From Chromatiales bacterium (GTDB lineage: Bacteria; Pseudomonadota; Gammaproteobacteria; JAGRCI01), in assembly GCA_020445565.1 (NCBI GenBank), contig JAGRGI010000036.1, positions 1 to 50,672 of the forward strand: 50,672 nucleotides of DNA. Direction: 5' to 3'. The notes under the pieces were generated by a model. It did not search any database and was not told the origin of the DNA. It saw only the letters and a program-made list of their open reading frames with translations. Position numbers and translations under genes: made by a program. Shown here one piece after another: positions 38,184 to 45,250 of the stretch (its first letter is position 1; the number at the start of each line of letters is the position of its first letter).

Positions 38184-39110
38184 ATGCCCATTCAGAGAAG
38201 GACGCATCAGCTTTGCTACGTTCGGCGCGGTGATGTGCTGCGTGGACCGTTTCCCAGTCAGCAGATCCGGCGCGATTGGTTGTTGGGTCGAATCATCGAC
38301 GAGGACGAAATCGGCTGCAATGACCGTGGCTGGCAAAAGGTTCGCACCTACATATCCGCTCACCCGGATCCGGACATCTCCCGCCTGGCCTATGTGGACG
38401 AAGAGGAACTGGAGCGTTTGCGTCGCGGCGTGGATGAGCGGCGCGGAATCGATCGCCGTGACCTTCAGGGGGATGTCCCCGCCGAGATCATGGAACGGCG
38501 TAGCGGCAGGGAGCGTCGGCGTGACGAACCCGAAGAGTTGGTGCAGGCCCGCCTACGGCGCTACAACACGTTTCAGCGCAGCCGCCGAAGCAACCGGGTT
38601 CCCGCTCTGATCGCGGCGGTATTGGTTACGACGGCTTTGTTGGCAGCGGGTTGGGCGGTTTGGTCCCATCGTGAGGAAGCGTTGCCGCCCGCCGAACGTT
38701 CCTGCATTGCGCCGCCAGCGCCCAAGGTGAACTGGAGTACCTGCAACCTTGCCGGACTTGAGGCCCCTGATGCCCTGTTGCAGGGGGCCAATCTGCGCAG
38801 TGCCAAGCTCATTGGCGCCAAGTTGCGCGGTGCCGATCTGAGTGGGGCTGATCTTTCCTACGCTGACCTGAGTGGCGCCGACCTGAGTTATTCGGACCTG
38901 AGCGACGCCGATCTGACCGGCGCACAACTGGCCAACGTGAACCTTTCTTATTCATCCGCGAATGCCGCCGTTCTGGACTACGCCGATCTGCGCGGCGCCA
39001 ATCTGAATTTTGTCAGTTTTACGGCGACTTCGATGAACCGGACCATCTGGACCGATGGCAGGATCTGCGCCAATGGCTCGCGTGGGGCGTGCGATCGGCC
39101 GGCTAACTGA
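38184..39110 (+). CDS. Membrane-anchored pentapeptide-repeat protein with GYF-like head
   Basis: A 308-residue protein. The cytoplasmic head (about 8-45, VRRGDVLRGPFPSQQIRRDW) resembles GYF_2/DUF4339 domains. A charged linker rich in Arg and Glu (about 70-135) precedes one membrane helix (about 139-160). The outer part has pentapeptide repeats A(D/N)LSx (ANLRSAKLIGAKLRGADLSG and on, about 205-280). The ATG at 38184 has GGAAG 6 nt before it. The function is unknown. Its stop overlaps the AMMECR1 end by 8 bp. Confidence 0.85.
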   Translation: MPIQRRTHQLCYVRRGDVLRGPFPSQQIRRDWLLGRIIDEDEIGCNDRGWQKVRTYISAHPDPDISRLAYVDEEELERLRRGVDERRGIDRRDLQGDVPAEIMERRSGRERRRDEPEELVQARLRRYNTFQRSRRSNRVPALIAAVLVTTALLAAGWAVWSHREEALPPAERSCIAPPAPKVNWSTCNLAGLEAPDALLQGANLRSAKLIGAKLRGADLSGADLSYADLSGADLSYSDLSDADLTGAQLANVNLSYSSANAAVLDYADLRGANLNFVSFTATSMNRTIWTDGRICANGSRGACDRPAN

Positions 39111-39666
39111 AGCTCTCGGTAACGTAACGGAACACCCGCAAGCTATCTGACCAGTAGTCCGGTGCAAGCCCGGCCTTACGCTTCAAATGCCGCAAAAATT
39201 CGCCGGGAGAGGGCAGGCTGTCCCACACCGAGGGCAGGAAAGTCCCGCGGTGATAGCCTTCCTCCAAGATCAATCCATCGATACCGGGGCGCAACTGAGC
39301 GATCAGATCGTTCTGGTCCCGAAACCGCATCGGCTGCGCCGGCGAGAGTATCGACAGATGCAGTTCCAGGTTTGGCGTTTCGCGTTCCTGCAAGGGCGGA
39401 AAACGCGGGTCCTCGAAGGCGGCGGCGTAGGCGTTGGCGGCAATATCGGTGGCCAGCGGCCGGCTGGCCTCCAGTCGGCCTATGCAGCCACGCAGTTGGC
39501 CATGTGTTTCCAACGTCACGAAGCTGGCGCCGGGTTCGCAGAATTTTTCCGGCAGTCCGCCAAGATCGGGTAGCAGCGCTGTGCCGCTTTTCAGGCCGTG
39601 ATCGATGGATGCGCGGGCAATCGCCAGCAGCAGTTGCCTTTCTGCCGGGTTGTATCGGTCGGCCAT
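39103..39666 (-). CDS. AmmeMemoRadiSam system protein A (AMMECR1 domain)
   Basis: A 187-residue protein of the AMMECR1 family: FVTLETHGQLRGCIGRLEASRPLATDIAANAYAAAFEDPRFPPL is the core, with the conserved LRGCIG. The end YHRGTFLPSVWDSLPSPGEFLRHLKRKAGL also fits. Its role is unknown; it travels with Memo and often a radical SAM enzyme. It begins 4 nt after the Memo gene on the same strand. Confidence 0.93.
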   Translation of the reverse strand: MADRYNPAERQLLLAIARASIDHGLKSGTALLPDLGGLPEKFCEPGASFVTLETHGQLRGCIGRLEASRPLATDIAANAYAAAFEDPRFPPLQERETPNLELHLSILSPAQPMRFRDQNDLIAQLRPGIDGLILEEGYHRGTFLPSVWDSLPSPGEFLRHLKRKAGLAPDYWSDSLRVFRYVTESFS

Positions 39667-39670
39667 GGTG

Positions 39671-40456
39671 TCAACTCAGCACGTAGGCGCCGTAGCCCAC
39701 CACCCGGTCCCTGGGGCCGGCGGTGTCGCCGGAGTTGCGCAGGTCCACGGTGGTTGCCTTCAGGCCGCGCCGGGCCGCCAGATGCAACAGTCCTCGCACC
39801 GGGTCTCGTCCGCAGGCGTCTTCGTAGTCCAGGGCCTCGCCCTGCAAGGCTTCAATATGGTCGCTGGTGTTGCGGTCCATGCGGCGGGCCGTGGTGTAAT
39901 CGTGATAGTGACTGAGATCGGAGCTGATGACGATCAGGGTCTCGTCCCCGCCCCAGACACGCGCCAACACCTCGTCCACCTCGCCGGCAGTGGCCTGACC
40001 GACCACCAGGGGCAGCAACGTGAACCGGCCGAGGATCACCTGCAGAAAGGGCAGGTGCACCTCAAGGCTGTGCTCCTGAGCATGGGCTGCGTCCAAGGCG
40101 GAAACCTGCGGCAGGGCCAGCAGGGCGTCGATGCTGGCGCGGTCAAGGGGAACGTCGCCCAAGGGGGTGCGGAAGGCGTCGGCATTGCTTACCGCCAGAC
40201 CGTGGAACGGTACCCGGTGTGACGGCCCCAGCAGGACCACCCGCTCGATGGTGTTGCGCAGCGGTTCGGCCAAATGATAGGCCGAGGCCGCCACCGGGCC
40301 GGAATAGATGTAGCCGGCGTGGGGCGCGATCAACGCCTTCGGCGTCGGCCCCTGGCTGTGGGCGGCATGCAGGTAGCTCAGTACGTCACGCCGCAGAATT
40401 TCCGGGTTGTCGGGATAGAACATGCCGGCCACTGCCGGGGGGCGGATGTAGGTCAT
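39671..40456 (-). CDS. AmmeMemoRadiSam system protein B (Memo family)
   Basis: A 261-residue Memo-family protein, related in fold to class III extradiol dioxygenases. PPAVAGMFYPDNPEILR opens it, then APHAGYIYSGPVAASAYHL (first metal-site His), SLEVHLPFLQ, and VISSDLSHYHDY (His). These match the Memo metal-site residues. It lies between the YheT hydrolase and AMMECR1 in a three-gene minus-strand operon (gaps 15 and 4 nt). No radical SAM partner is in the window. Confidence 0.93.
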   Translation of the reverse strand: MTYIRPPAVAGMFYPDNPEILRRDVLSYLHAAHSQGPTPKALIAPHAGYIYSGPVAASAYHLAEPLRNTIERVVLLGPSHRVPFHGLAVSNADAFRTPLGDVPLDRASIDALLALPQVSALDAAHAQEHSLEVHLPFLQVILGRFTLLPLVVGQATAGEVDEVLARVWGGDETLIVISSDLSHYHDYTTARRMDRNTSDHIEALQGEALDYEDACGRDPVRGLLHLAARRGLKATTVDLRNSGDTAGPRDRVVGYGAYVLS

Positions 40457-40471
40457 GGACAGACCTCCGGT

Positions 40472-41443
40472 TCACGCGCGTAAGCAGTTGTCTATATACG
40501 TAAGTATACGCCGCTCCAGCCAATAGCCGGCACGGCCGGGAATGACGCCGGTCACGAAACCCACATGCCCGCCGTGCTCGGACAGTTCCAGGGTCACCGC
40601 CGGGGAAAGCTCCGCTTCGCTGGGGATCACGTCCGGTGTCATGAACGGGTCATCGCGCGCATGCAGAATCAATGTCGGTACGGTGATGCCACGAAGGTAC
40701 TGGCGCGAGCTGGAACGGCCGTAGTAATCGTCCACGCCCTTGAAACCGTGCAGGGGTGCGGTAATGCGGTCGTCAAACGCCCAAAAGCTCCTTATTTCAG
40801 TAAGCTGCTCCAGTGGAATTGGCGCCTCTTGCGGGCGAGTGCGAAATTTCTGCTCATAAGCGCGGGCCATGCGCCCCAGCAGATGACGGCGGTACAGGCG
40901 CGACAGGCCCTGGTCCAGCCGAGTCGCGGCGCGGTCCAGCAGCAGGGGAACGGAAACGGCCACGGCTGCCTGCACTGCCGCGCCCCGGCCCTGTTCCCCC
41001 AACCATTTCAGAGTCACGTTACCCCCCAGGGAATAGCCCACCAGTGCGCTCGGTATTCCGGGATATCGCTTTGCCACCAGATCGGCCAGGATTTGCAGGT
41101 CGCCAGTGTCACCGGAATGATAACTTCGTGCCAGCCGGTTCGGTTCGCCGCTACAGCCGCGAAAGTGCAGAAATACCGCGCGATATCCGCGGGTACGCAA
41201 AGCATTTAACAAACCGGCCGCATAGCGGGATTCGATGCTGCCTTGCAAGCCATGCAATACCATGACCACGGGTCCGTCACCGTCCTCCAGCCAGTTCAGA
41301 TCGAGAAAGTCGCCGTCCGCGAGTTCGAGCCGTTCGGCACGGGTGGGCGGCGGCCGAATACGGCGCACGGTGCTGGCCCAGAGTGTTTGGGCGTGGGCGC
41401 CCGGAAGCCACCAGGCAGGTCTGAATGCGCTCTCTTTGATCAT
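40472..41443 (-). CDS. yheT: YheT-type alpha/beta hydrolase
   Basis: A 323-residue hydrolase of the YheT/ABHD group. FRPAWWLPGAHAQTLW is the family start, VMVLHGLQGS the oxyanion region, VGYSLGGNVTLKWLGE the nucleophile elbow with Ser, LHARDDPFM gives the Asp, and SEHGGHVGFV the His. The substrate is not known. It is first in the operon with Memo and AMMECR1. The region 41444-41575 is the shared promoter region with the divergent membrane-protein gene. Confidence 0.93.
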   Translation of the reverse strand: MIKESAFRPAWWLPGAHAQTLWASTVRRIRPPPTRAERLELADGDFLDLNWLEDGDGPVVMVLHGLQGSIESRYAAGLLNALRTRGYRAVFLHFRGCSGEPNRLARSYHSGDTGDLQILADLVAKRYPGIPSALVGYSLGGNVTLKWLGEQGRGAAVQAAVAVSVPLLLDRAATRLDQGLSRLYRRHLLGRMARAYEQKFRTRPQEAPIPLEQLTEIRSFWAFDDRITAPLHGFKGVDDYYGRSSSRQYLRGITVPTLILHARDDPFMTPDVIPSEAELSPAVTLELSEHGGHVGFVTGVIPGRAGYWLERRILTYIDNCLRA

Positions 41444-41575
41444 GCCGGCATCGCTGGGGCTACACTCTCAAGCAGTATATCGGGTGAAGACGGTAACCAC
41501 TCGGCTGCCTGCCAAGCGCGTTCCGCGAGTTGGTCGGATCGTTACCGACCGTTATAAGTTCCAAGGGGAGACACC

Positions 41576-41959
41576 ATGAACCCGGCGAAAGTGGCCTTCG
41601 GATTTTTTATCGTGTTGGCCATGACCCTCAATTTTGGCTTTTTCATCGGCGACATCGACAATCCGGATCATCACCATGTGTATGAATTGTTTGCCGCCAT
41701 TGTCGTCAATCTCATCGCTACCGTGCTCAAACTGGGGGAACGTTCCCACATCGGCGCGACGTTGCTGGCCTCCAGTCTCGTGGCGGATCTGCAATTGGTG
41801 GCCGGGGCGGTGATCTGGGGTATCGCCGAGCATGTCTCCGGTATCGGCCTTACGCCTGGCGTGACCGCCAGCATCGTATCGCTGGCCGGGGGGGCGATGC
41901 TGGCCAACATCGTTTCAGTGGTGCTTTTGGTGATCGATACGGTGATGCTCAACCGATGA
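41576..41959 (+). CDS. Small conserved membrane protein upstream of a K+ channel
   Basis: A 127-residue protein with three membrane helices (about 8-27, 36-54, 95-120) and the polar motif GDIDNPDHHHVYELFAAIVVNLIATVLKL. It may be the DUF6394 family, which I recall next to TrkA-type channels. It overlaps the channel gene by 4 nt, so the two probably work together. The ATG at 41576 has AAGGGGAG 6 nt before it. Confidence 0.85.
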   Translation: MNPAKVAFGFFIVLAMTLNFGFFIGDIDNPDHHHVYELFAAIVVNLIATVLKLGERSHIGATLLASSLVADLQLVAGAVIWGIAEHVSGIGLTPGVTASIVSLAGGAMLANIVSVVLLVIDTVMLNR

Positions 41960-43644
41960 GCCCCGTCGTTCATCTGCTGCTGCGGCAGTTGCGGGCACCC
42001 ATGCTGGTGCTGATCGTGGCCTACGCCGTGGCCATACTCGGTATGGTGCTGATGCCCGGCGTCAAGGATGACGGTTCGGAATGGCACATGGACTTTTTCC
42101 ACGCCTTCTATTTCGTCAGCTACATGGCGACCACGATTGGATTTGGTGAGATTCCCTACCCCTTCAGTGCCGCCCAGCGCCTTTGGGCCGTAATCTCGGT
42201 GTATCTCACGGTGGTGGCCTGGTTCTACGCCATCGGCAAAATCGTGGCTCTGGTGCAGGATGCGACCTTGCGGCAGGTTTTCGCCGAGCGCCGTTTCATG
42301 CGTGCGGTACGCAATCTGACCGACCCGTTCTATATCGTCGTCGGTTACGGGCAGACCGGTGCCCTGCTGGTGGAGTCCCTTGTCAAACATGGCCGCCATG
42401 TGGTGGTGGTGGACAAGGACGCGGAGCGCATCAACAACCTCGCCCTGCGGGACCTGCCGCTCTATGTTCCCACCCTGTGTGCCGATCCCAGCCTGCCGGA
42501 CGTACTCAAAATGGCCGGTCTGCGCCGTCCCAACTGCAAGGCCCTGGTAGCCCTGGCGGGCGCCGGCACGGTCAATCTGCATCTGGCCATCTCAGCCAAG
42601 CTGCTCAATCCCAGGGTGCGGGTGATTTGCCGTTCCGAGTCGCAGAGCATCGCCGACAATATGGCCTCGTTCAATACGGACCATATCATCGATCCCTTCG
42701 ATACCTTTTCCCGGCGTTTGTTCACCGCTCTGCATTCGCCCTGTCTGGACACGCTCTATTCCTGGTTGACCGGGCGCGGCATGCTCGGCGAACCCCTGGA
42801 CCCGCCCCACGGAAAATGGATCCTTTGCGGTTACGGTCGTTTTGGCAAGGCCCTCTATCGGCGATTGCAGGCCGAAGGCATTGAAACGGTCGTCATTGAA
42901 GCAACACCGGAGAAAACCGGATGGCCGGAAGGCGATGCGGAGTGTGTGAAGGGCAGGGGAACCGAGGCTGTGACCCTGGAGGAGGCCGGGGTTCGCGAGG
43001 CGGTGGGCATCGTGGCGGGTACCGATGATGACACCAACAATCTTTCGATCCTGATGACCGCGGGGATGCTGAATCCGGATCTGTTCATGGTTGCACGGCA
43101 GAACCGGCATACCAATGCTGAACTGTTTAAGACCTTCGATCCTGATGTGGTGGTCGAGAACAGCCGCATTCTGGCCGATCGTATTCGCCTGCTGTTGGCG
43201 ACGCCCCTGCTTCTTGAATTCCTGGCCGCGGTTCGGCACAGCGGCGAGCGGCGCGCCAGGGAATATACCGCGGGGCTGGGTGGTCTATTGGGGGAGGCGG
43301 TTCCGGAAGTCTGCGAGATTTCTATCGGAGATAACGATACTCCCGCCGTGGCCAGGGCCTTGCGCGCCGAGCGCAAGGTATGCCTGGACGACATTTTGCG
43401 CAGTTTCCGCGATCGCCGCAGAAACCTGCCGGCGGTTGCGCTGTTCCTGGCTCGCGACCGCGATCGCGTGCTCTCGCCCGATGGCGGAGCCCCATTGCGG
43501 TGTGGCGACCGCCTGCTGTTCTGCGGTGTGCGGGGGTTTTTCGAACGCATGCGCTGGGGCCTGTTGCGCGATGAGGTGTTGGATTACCTGATCGAAGGCA
43601 AGCCAACGCGTACATTCCTGATTTCACGAGAGGGTAGAACATGA
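41956..43644 (+). CDS. Two-RCK potassium channel
   Basis: A 562-residue protein: first membrane helix (about 15-35), pore loop with filter TTIGFGE (about 58-64), second helix (about 75-95), then two RCK/TrkA-N NAD-binding domains, the first from FYIVVGYGQTGALL (about 117) and the second from KWILCGYGRFGKAL (about 289), and a C-terminal TrkA-C-like segment (about 440-540). The GFGE filter replaces the usual GYGD, so its ion selectivity is uncertain. The last 4 nt overlap the next gene. Confidence 0.9.
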   Translation: MSPVVHLLLRQLRAPMLVLIVAYAVAILGMVLMPGVKDDGSEWHMDFFHAFYFVSYMATTIGFGEIPYPFSAAQRLWAVISVYLTVVAWFYAIGKIVALVQDATLRQVFAERRFMRAVRNLTDPFYIVVGYGQTGALLVESLVKHGRHVVVVDKDAERINNLALRDLPLYVPTLCADPSLPDVLKMAGLRRPNCKALVALAGAGTVNLHLAISAKLLNPRVRVICRSESQSIADNMASFNTDHIIDPFDTFSRRLFTALHSPCLDTLYSWLTGRGMLGEPLDPPHGKWILCGYGRFGKALYRRLQAEGIETVVIEATPEKTGWPEGDAECVKGRGTEAVTLEEAGVREAVGIVAGTDDDTNNLSILMTAGMLNPDLFMVARQNRHTNAELFKTFDPDVVVENSRILADRIRLLLATPLLLEFLAAVRHSGERRAREYTAGLGGLLGEAVPEVCEISIGDNDTPAVARALRAERKVCLDDILRSFRDRRRNLPAVALFLARDRDRVLSPDGGAPLRCGDRLLFCGVRGFFERMRWGLLRDEVLDYLIEGKPTRTFLISREGRT

Positions 43645-44138
43645 AAAAAGCACTCGCGCCCGCCCTGTTGCTGTCCGTGGCGATACTTGCTCCTGCCACA
43701 GCCGGGGCCGATGAACCCCTGCTGGTTTCCGAAAAGCGCATGTCCCTGGAGACGGCCCTGCGGATCGCCCAGGGCGCTATTGATGCCTGCCGTGAAAAGG
43801 GCATTCAGATCGGAGTAACGGTAGTGGACCGGGCCGGCAATCCGCAGGTGATGCTGCGCGATGTTCTGGCTACCGAGCTGACCGAGAGGATCAGCCGCTT
43901 GAAGGCATACACTGCCGTTTCCTTCAATGCCGCGACCAAAGCGCTACGCGACCGTGCCGCTTCTCCGATGGTTCAGGTAGAGGGGCTGGTGTTTCTGACT
44001 GGTGGTTTGCTGGTGCAGGCCGGTGGCCAAACTGTTGGTGCAGTGGGTGTCAGCGGCGCTCCCTCCGGCGATACGGATGAAGAATGTGCCCAGGCGGGCA
44101 TAGACGCGGTGACCGAGGATCTGGAATTCGGCGGTTGA
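43641..44138 (+). CDS. Secreted GlcG/HbpS-family protein
   Basis: A 165-residue protein with a signal peptide (about 1-23, cut after AGA) and the DUF336 fold: ALRIAQGAIDACREKGIQIGVTVVDRAGNPQVMLRD, KAYTAVSFNAATKAL, and GAVGVSGAPSGDTDEECAQAGID. HbpS members bind haem and sense redox stress; GlcG is unknown. It overlaps the channel gene (ATGA), making a three-gene operon, and is followed by a strong terminator. Confidence 0.92.
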   Translation: MKKALAPALLLSVAILAPATAGADEPLLVSEKRMSLETALRIAQGAIDACREKGIQIGVTVVDRAGNPQVMLRDVLATELTERISRLKAYTAVSFNAATKALRDRAASPMVQVEGLVFLTGGLLVQAGGQTVGAVGVSGAPSGDTDEECAQAGIDAVTEDLEFGG

Positions 44139-44160
44139 GTTTACCGCCCCATCGGGAGTC

Positions 44161-44188
44161 GGCCGGGCGGATCAACACCCGCCCGGCC
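44161..44188. terminator. Terminator between hbpS-like and EF-hand genes
   Basis: A perfect 10-bp stem GGCCGGGCGG / CCGCCCGGCC with loop ATCAACAC, between two convergent genes. There is no T run on either side, so it may act with another factor. Confidence 0.7.
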
Positions 44189-44193
44189 TGCGC

Positions 44194-44511
44194 TCAGAAT
44201 CCACGCCGCTCGGCACGGCGTTGTGTTTGTCCTTGGAGCAGTTCTTCTGCGGTCAGCTCACCGTCACCGTTCAGGTCAAATTCCTCGAACACCGGCGGGT
44301 CCTGCGCCTGTCTCCGACCGCTCAGAGCCGGGTTGCGGCTGTTCCAACGGGCCTCATGGGCGGCCTGAAATTCCTGCTTGGTGACCGTGCCATTGCCATC
44401 GGCATCCAATTCGCCGAAGTTCATGGGGCCGCGCGGCGTTGCTGCGCCGGCCGTTGCGCTCAGTAACAAGGATGTGAAAACGGCGGTTGCAAATTTGGTA
44501 AGGGTTTTCAT
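44194..44511 (-). CDS. Secreted EF-hand calcium-binding protein
   Basis: A 105-residue protein with a signal peptide (about 1-23, cut after AGA) and two EF-hand loops: DADGNGTVTKQE (about 36-47) and DLNGDGELTAEE (about 78-89). Both keep Asp at positions 1, 3 (Asn in the second) and 5, and Glu at 12. The role is unknown. It ends 6 nt from the terminator stem. Confidence 0.9.
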   Translation of the reverse strand: MKTLTKFATAVFTSLLLSATAGAATPRGPMNFGELDADGNGTVTKQEFQAAHEARWNSRNPALSGRRQAQDPPVFEEFDLNGDGELTAEELLQGQTQRRAERRGF

Positions 44512-44654
44512 GACTTGCCTCCAGACAACAGGGGCTGGCGGAACCTCTTCCCCGGTTCTCAGCCATGTCGATGGCGGAAACGTCCTTTTCTCAATTGTTA
44601 TTTTCTGCCGTGAGCCTTAAGCCTGGCTGAATTTTCAAGCGGGTGGTGGCAGGT

Positions 44655-44669
44655 GTTACCCCAGGTAAC
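44655..44669. promoter_or_regulatory. Operator-like inverted repeat 1
   Basis: GTTACCCCAGGTAAC: a perfect GTTAC-N5-GTAAC palindrome (arms extend to GTTACC/GGTAAC). Its centre is 82 bp upstream of the -24 GG of the sigma-54 element. Confidence 0.75.
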
Positions 44670-44678
44670 AGGATTTCG

Positions 44679-44692
44679 TTACCTACCGTAAC
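44679..44692. promoter_or_regulatory. Operator-like inverted repeat 2
   Basis: GTTAC-N5-GTAAC with flanking C and G (arms CGTTAC 44677-44682 / GTAACG 44688-44693). Its centre is 23 bp from that of repeat 1, so both lie on about the same face of the helix. A lone GTAAC half-site follows at 44713. Confidence 0.75.
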
Positions 44693-44743
44693 GACTTTCG
44701 TTGTGGGCTTTTGTAACTATCTGAAAAACAGTGAATTAATAGT

Positions 44744-44759
44744 TGGCTCAATATTCGCT
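44744..44759 (+). promoter_or_regulatory. Sigma-54 promoter of the symporter/acetate operon
   Basis: TGGCTCAATATTCGCT: -24 TGGC with C at the sixth position, and -12 GC at exactly 10 bp from GG, with T on both sides as consensus prefers. It has two mismatches. Transcription would start near 44770. Paired upstream inverted repeats fit an enhancer-binding activator. Confidence 0.7.
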
Positions 44760-44784
44760 TATGTCGCACGCACGCCACGATAAG

Positions 44785-44812
44785 AGAAAAAACAGGGCCA
44801 CTGACTGGCCCT
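44785..44812 (-). terminator. Minus-strand intrinsic terminator
   Basis: On the minus strand AGGGCCA / TGGCCCT (7 bp, loop GTCAG) is followed by GTTTTTTCTC, a textbook intrinsic terminator. No known minus-strand gene lies upstream of it. Confidence 0.75.
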
Positions 44813-44865
44813 ATCCGAAATCGATGGCCATACTCGAACAGGACCGCAAATCGGCAGGATGCCGA

Positions 44866-44893
44866 CAAAAATAAAACCGTGAGGGCACACGGT
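44866..44893 (-). terminator. Second minus-strand terminator
   Basis: On the minus strand ACCGTG / CACGGT (6 bp, loop TGCCCT) is followed by TTTATTTTTG. Just beyond it (44851-44865) lies a third hairpin, TCGGCA-N3-TGCCGA. Confidence 0.6.
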
Positions 44894-44962
44894 ATTGGGT
44901 GAGTCGCCGCAATAGGCCCACCCCATCATCAACCAGTTGATCCACAAGATGGAGAAGACTCT

Positions 44963-45223
44963 ATGACTAGCGACACCTCCGCCTCCGAGTACTGGCGGGC
45001 GAATGTTCGGCTGTTGGTCGGGATTCTGATCGTTTGGGCCATTGTGTCCTACGTATTCGGCATTCTGCTCGTAGACCAACTCAATGCCATCCATATCGGC
45101 GGGTACAAGCTCGGTTTCTGGTTCGCCCAGCAGGGCTCGATTTACACCTTCGTGATCCTGATCTTCTTCTACGCCTGGCGTATGGGCAGTCTCGATCGAA
45201 AGTTCGACGTCCACGAAGACTAA
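44963..45223 (+). CDS. DUF4212 small subunit of a sodium:solute symporter
   Basis: An 86-residue protein with two membrane helices (about 14-37 and 53-72). YWRANVRLLVGILIVWAIVSY and GYKLGFWFAQQGSIYTFVILIFFYAWRM are the family's patterns. DUF4212 proteins are found right before VC2705-type symporters and are thought to be their small subunits. The ATG at 44963 has GGAGAAG 6 nt before it. The symporter starts 27 nt after its stop. Confidence 0.93.
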   Translation: MTSDTSASEYWRANVRLLVGILIVWAIVSYVFGILLVDQLNAIHIGGYKLGFWFAQQGSIYTFVILIFFYAWRMGSLDRKFDVHED

Positions 45224-45250
45224 ACAACAAGAGCTGAGGGCATTGGGATT

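Larger units (their letters stand above)
44512..44962. other. Regulatory region of the acetate cluster
   Basis: 451 nt without a gene. From left to right: AT-rich leader of the EF-hand gene (to about 44640), two inverted repeats (44655-44693), a sigma-54 promoter (44744-44759), and a structured stretch (44794-44893) with three hairpins. Each is listed below. The predicted 5' UTR of the symporter operon is about 190 nt. Confidence 0.6.
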
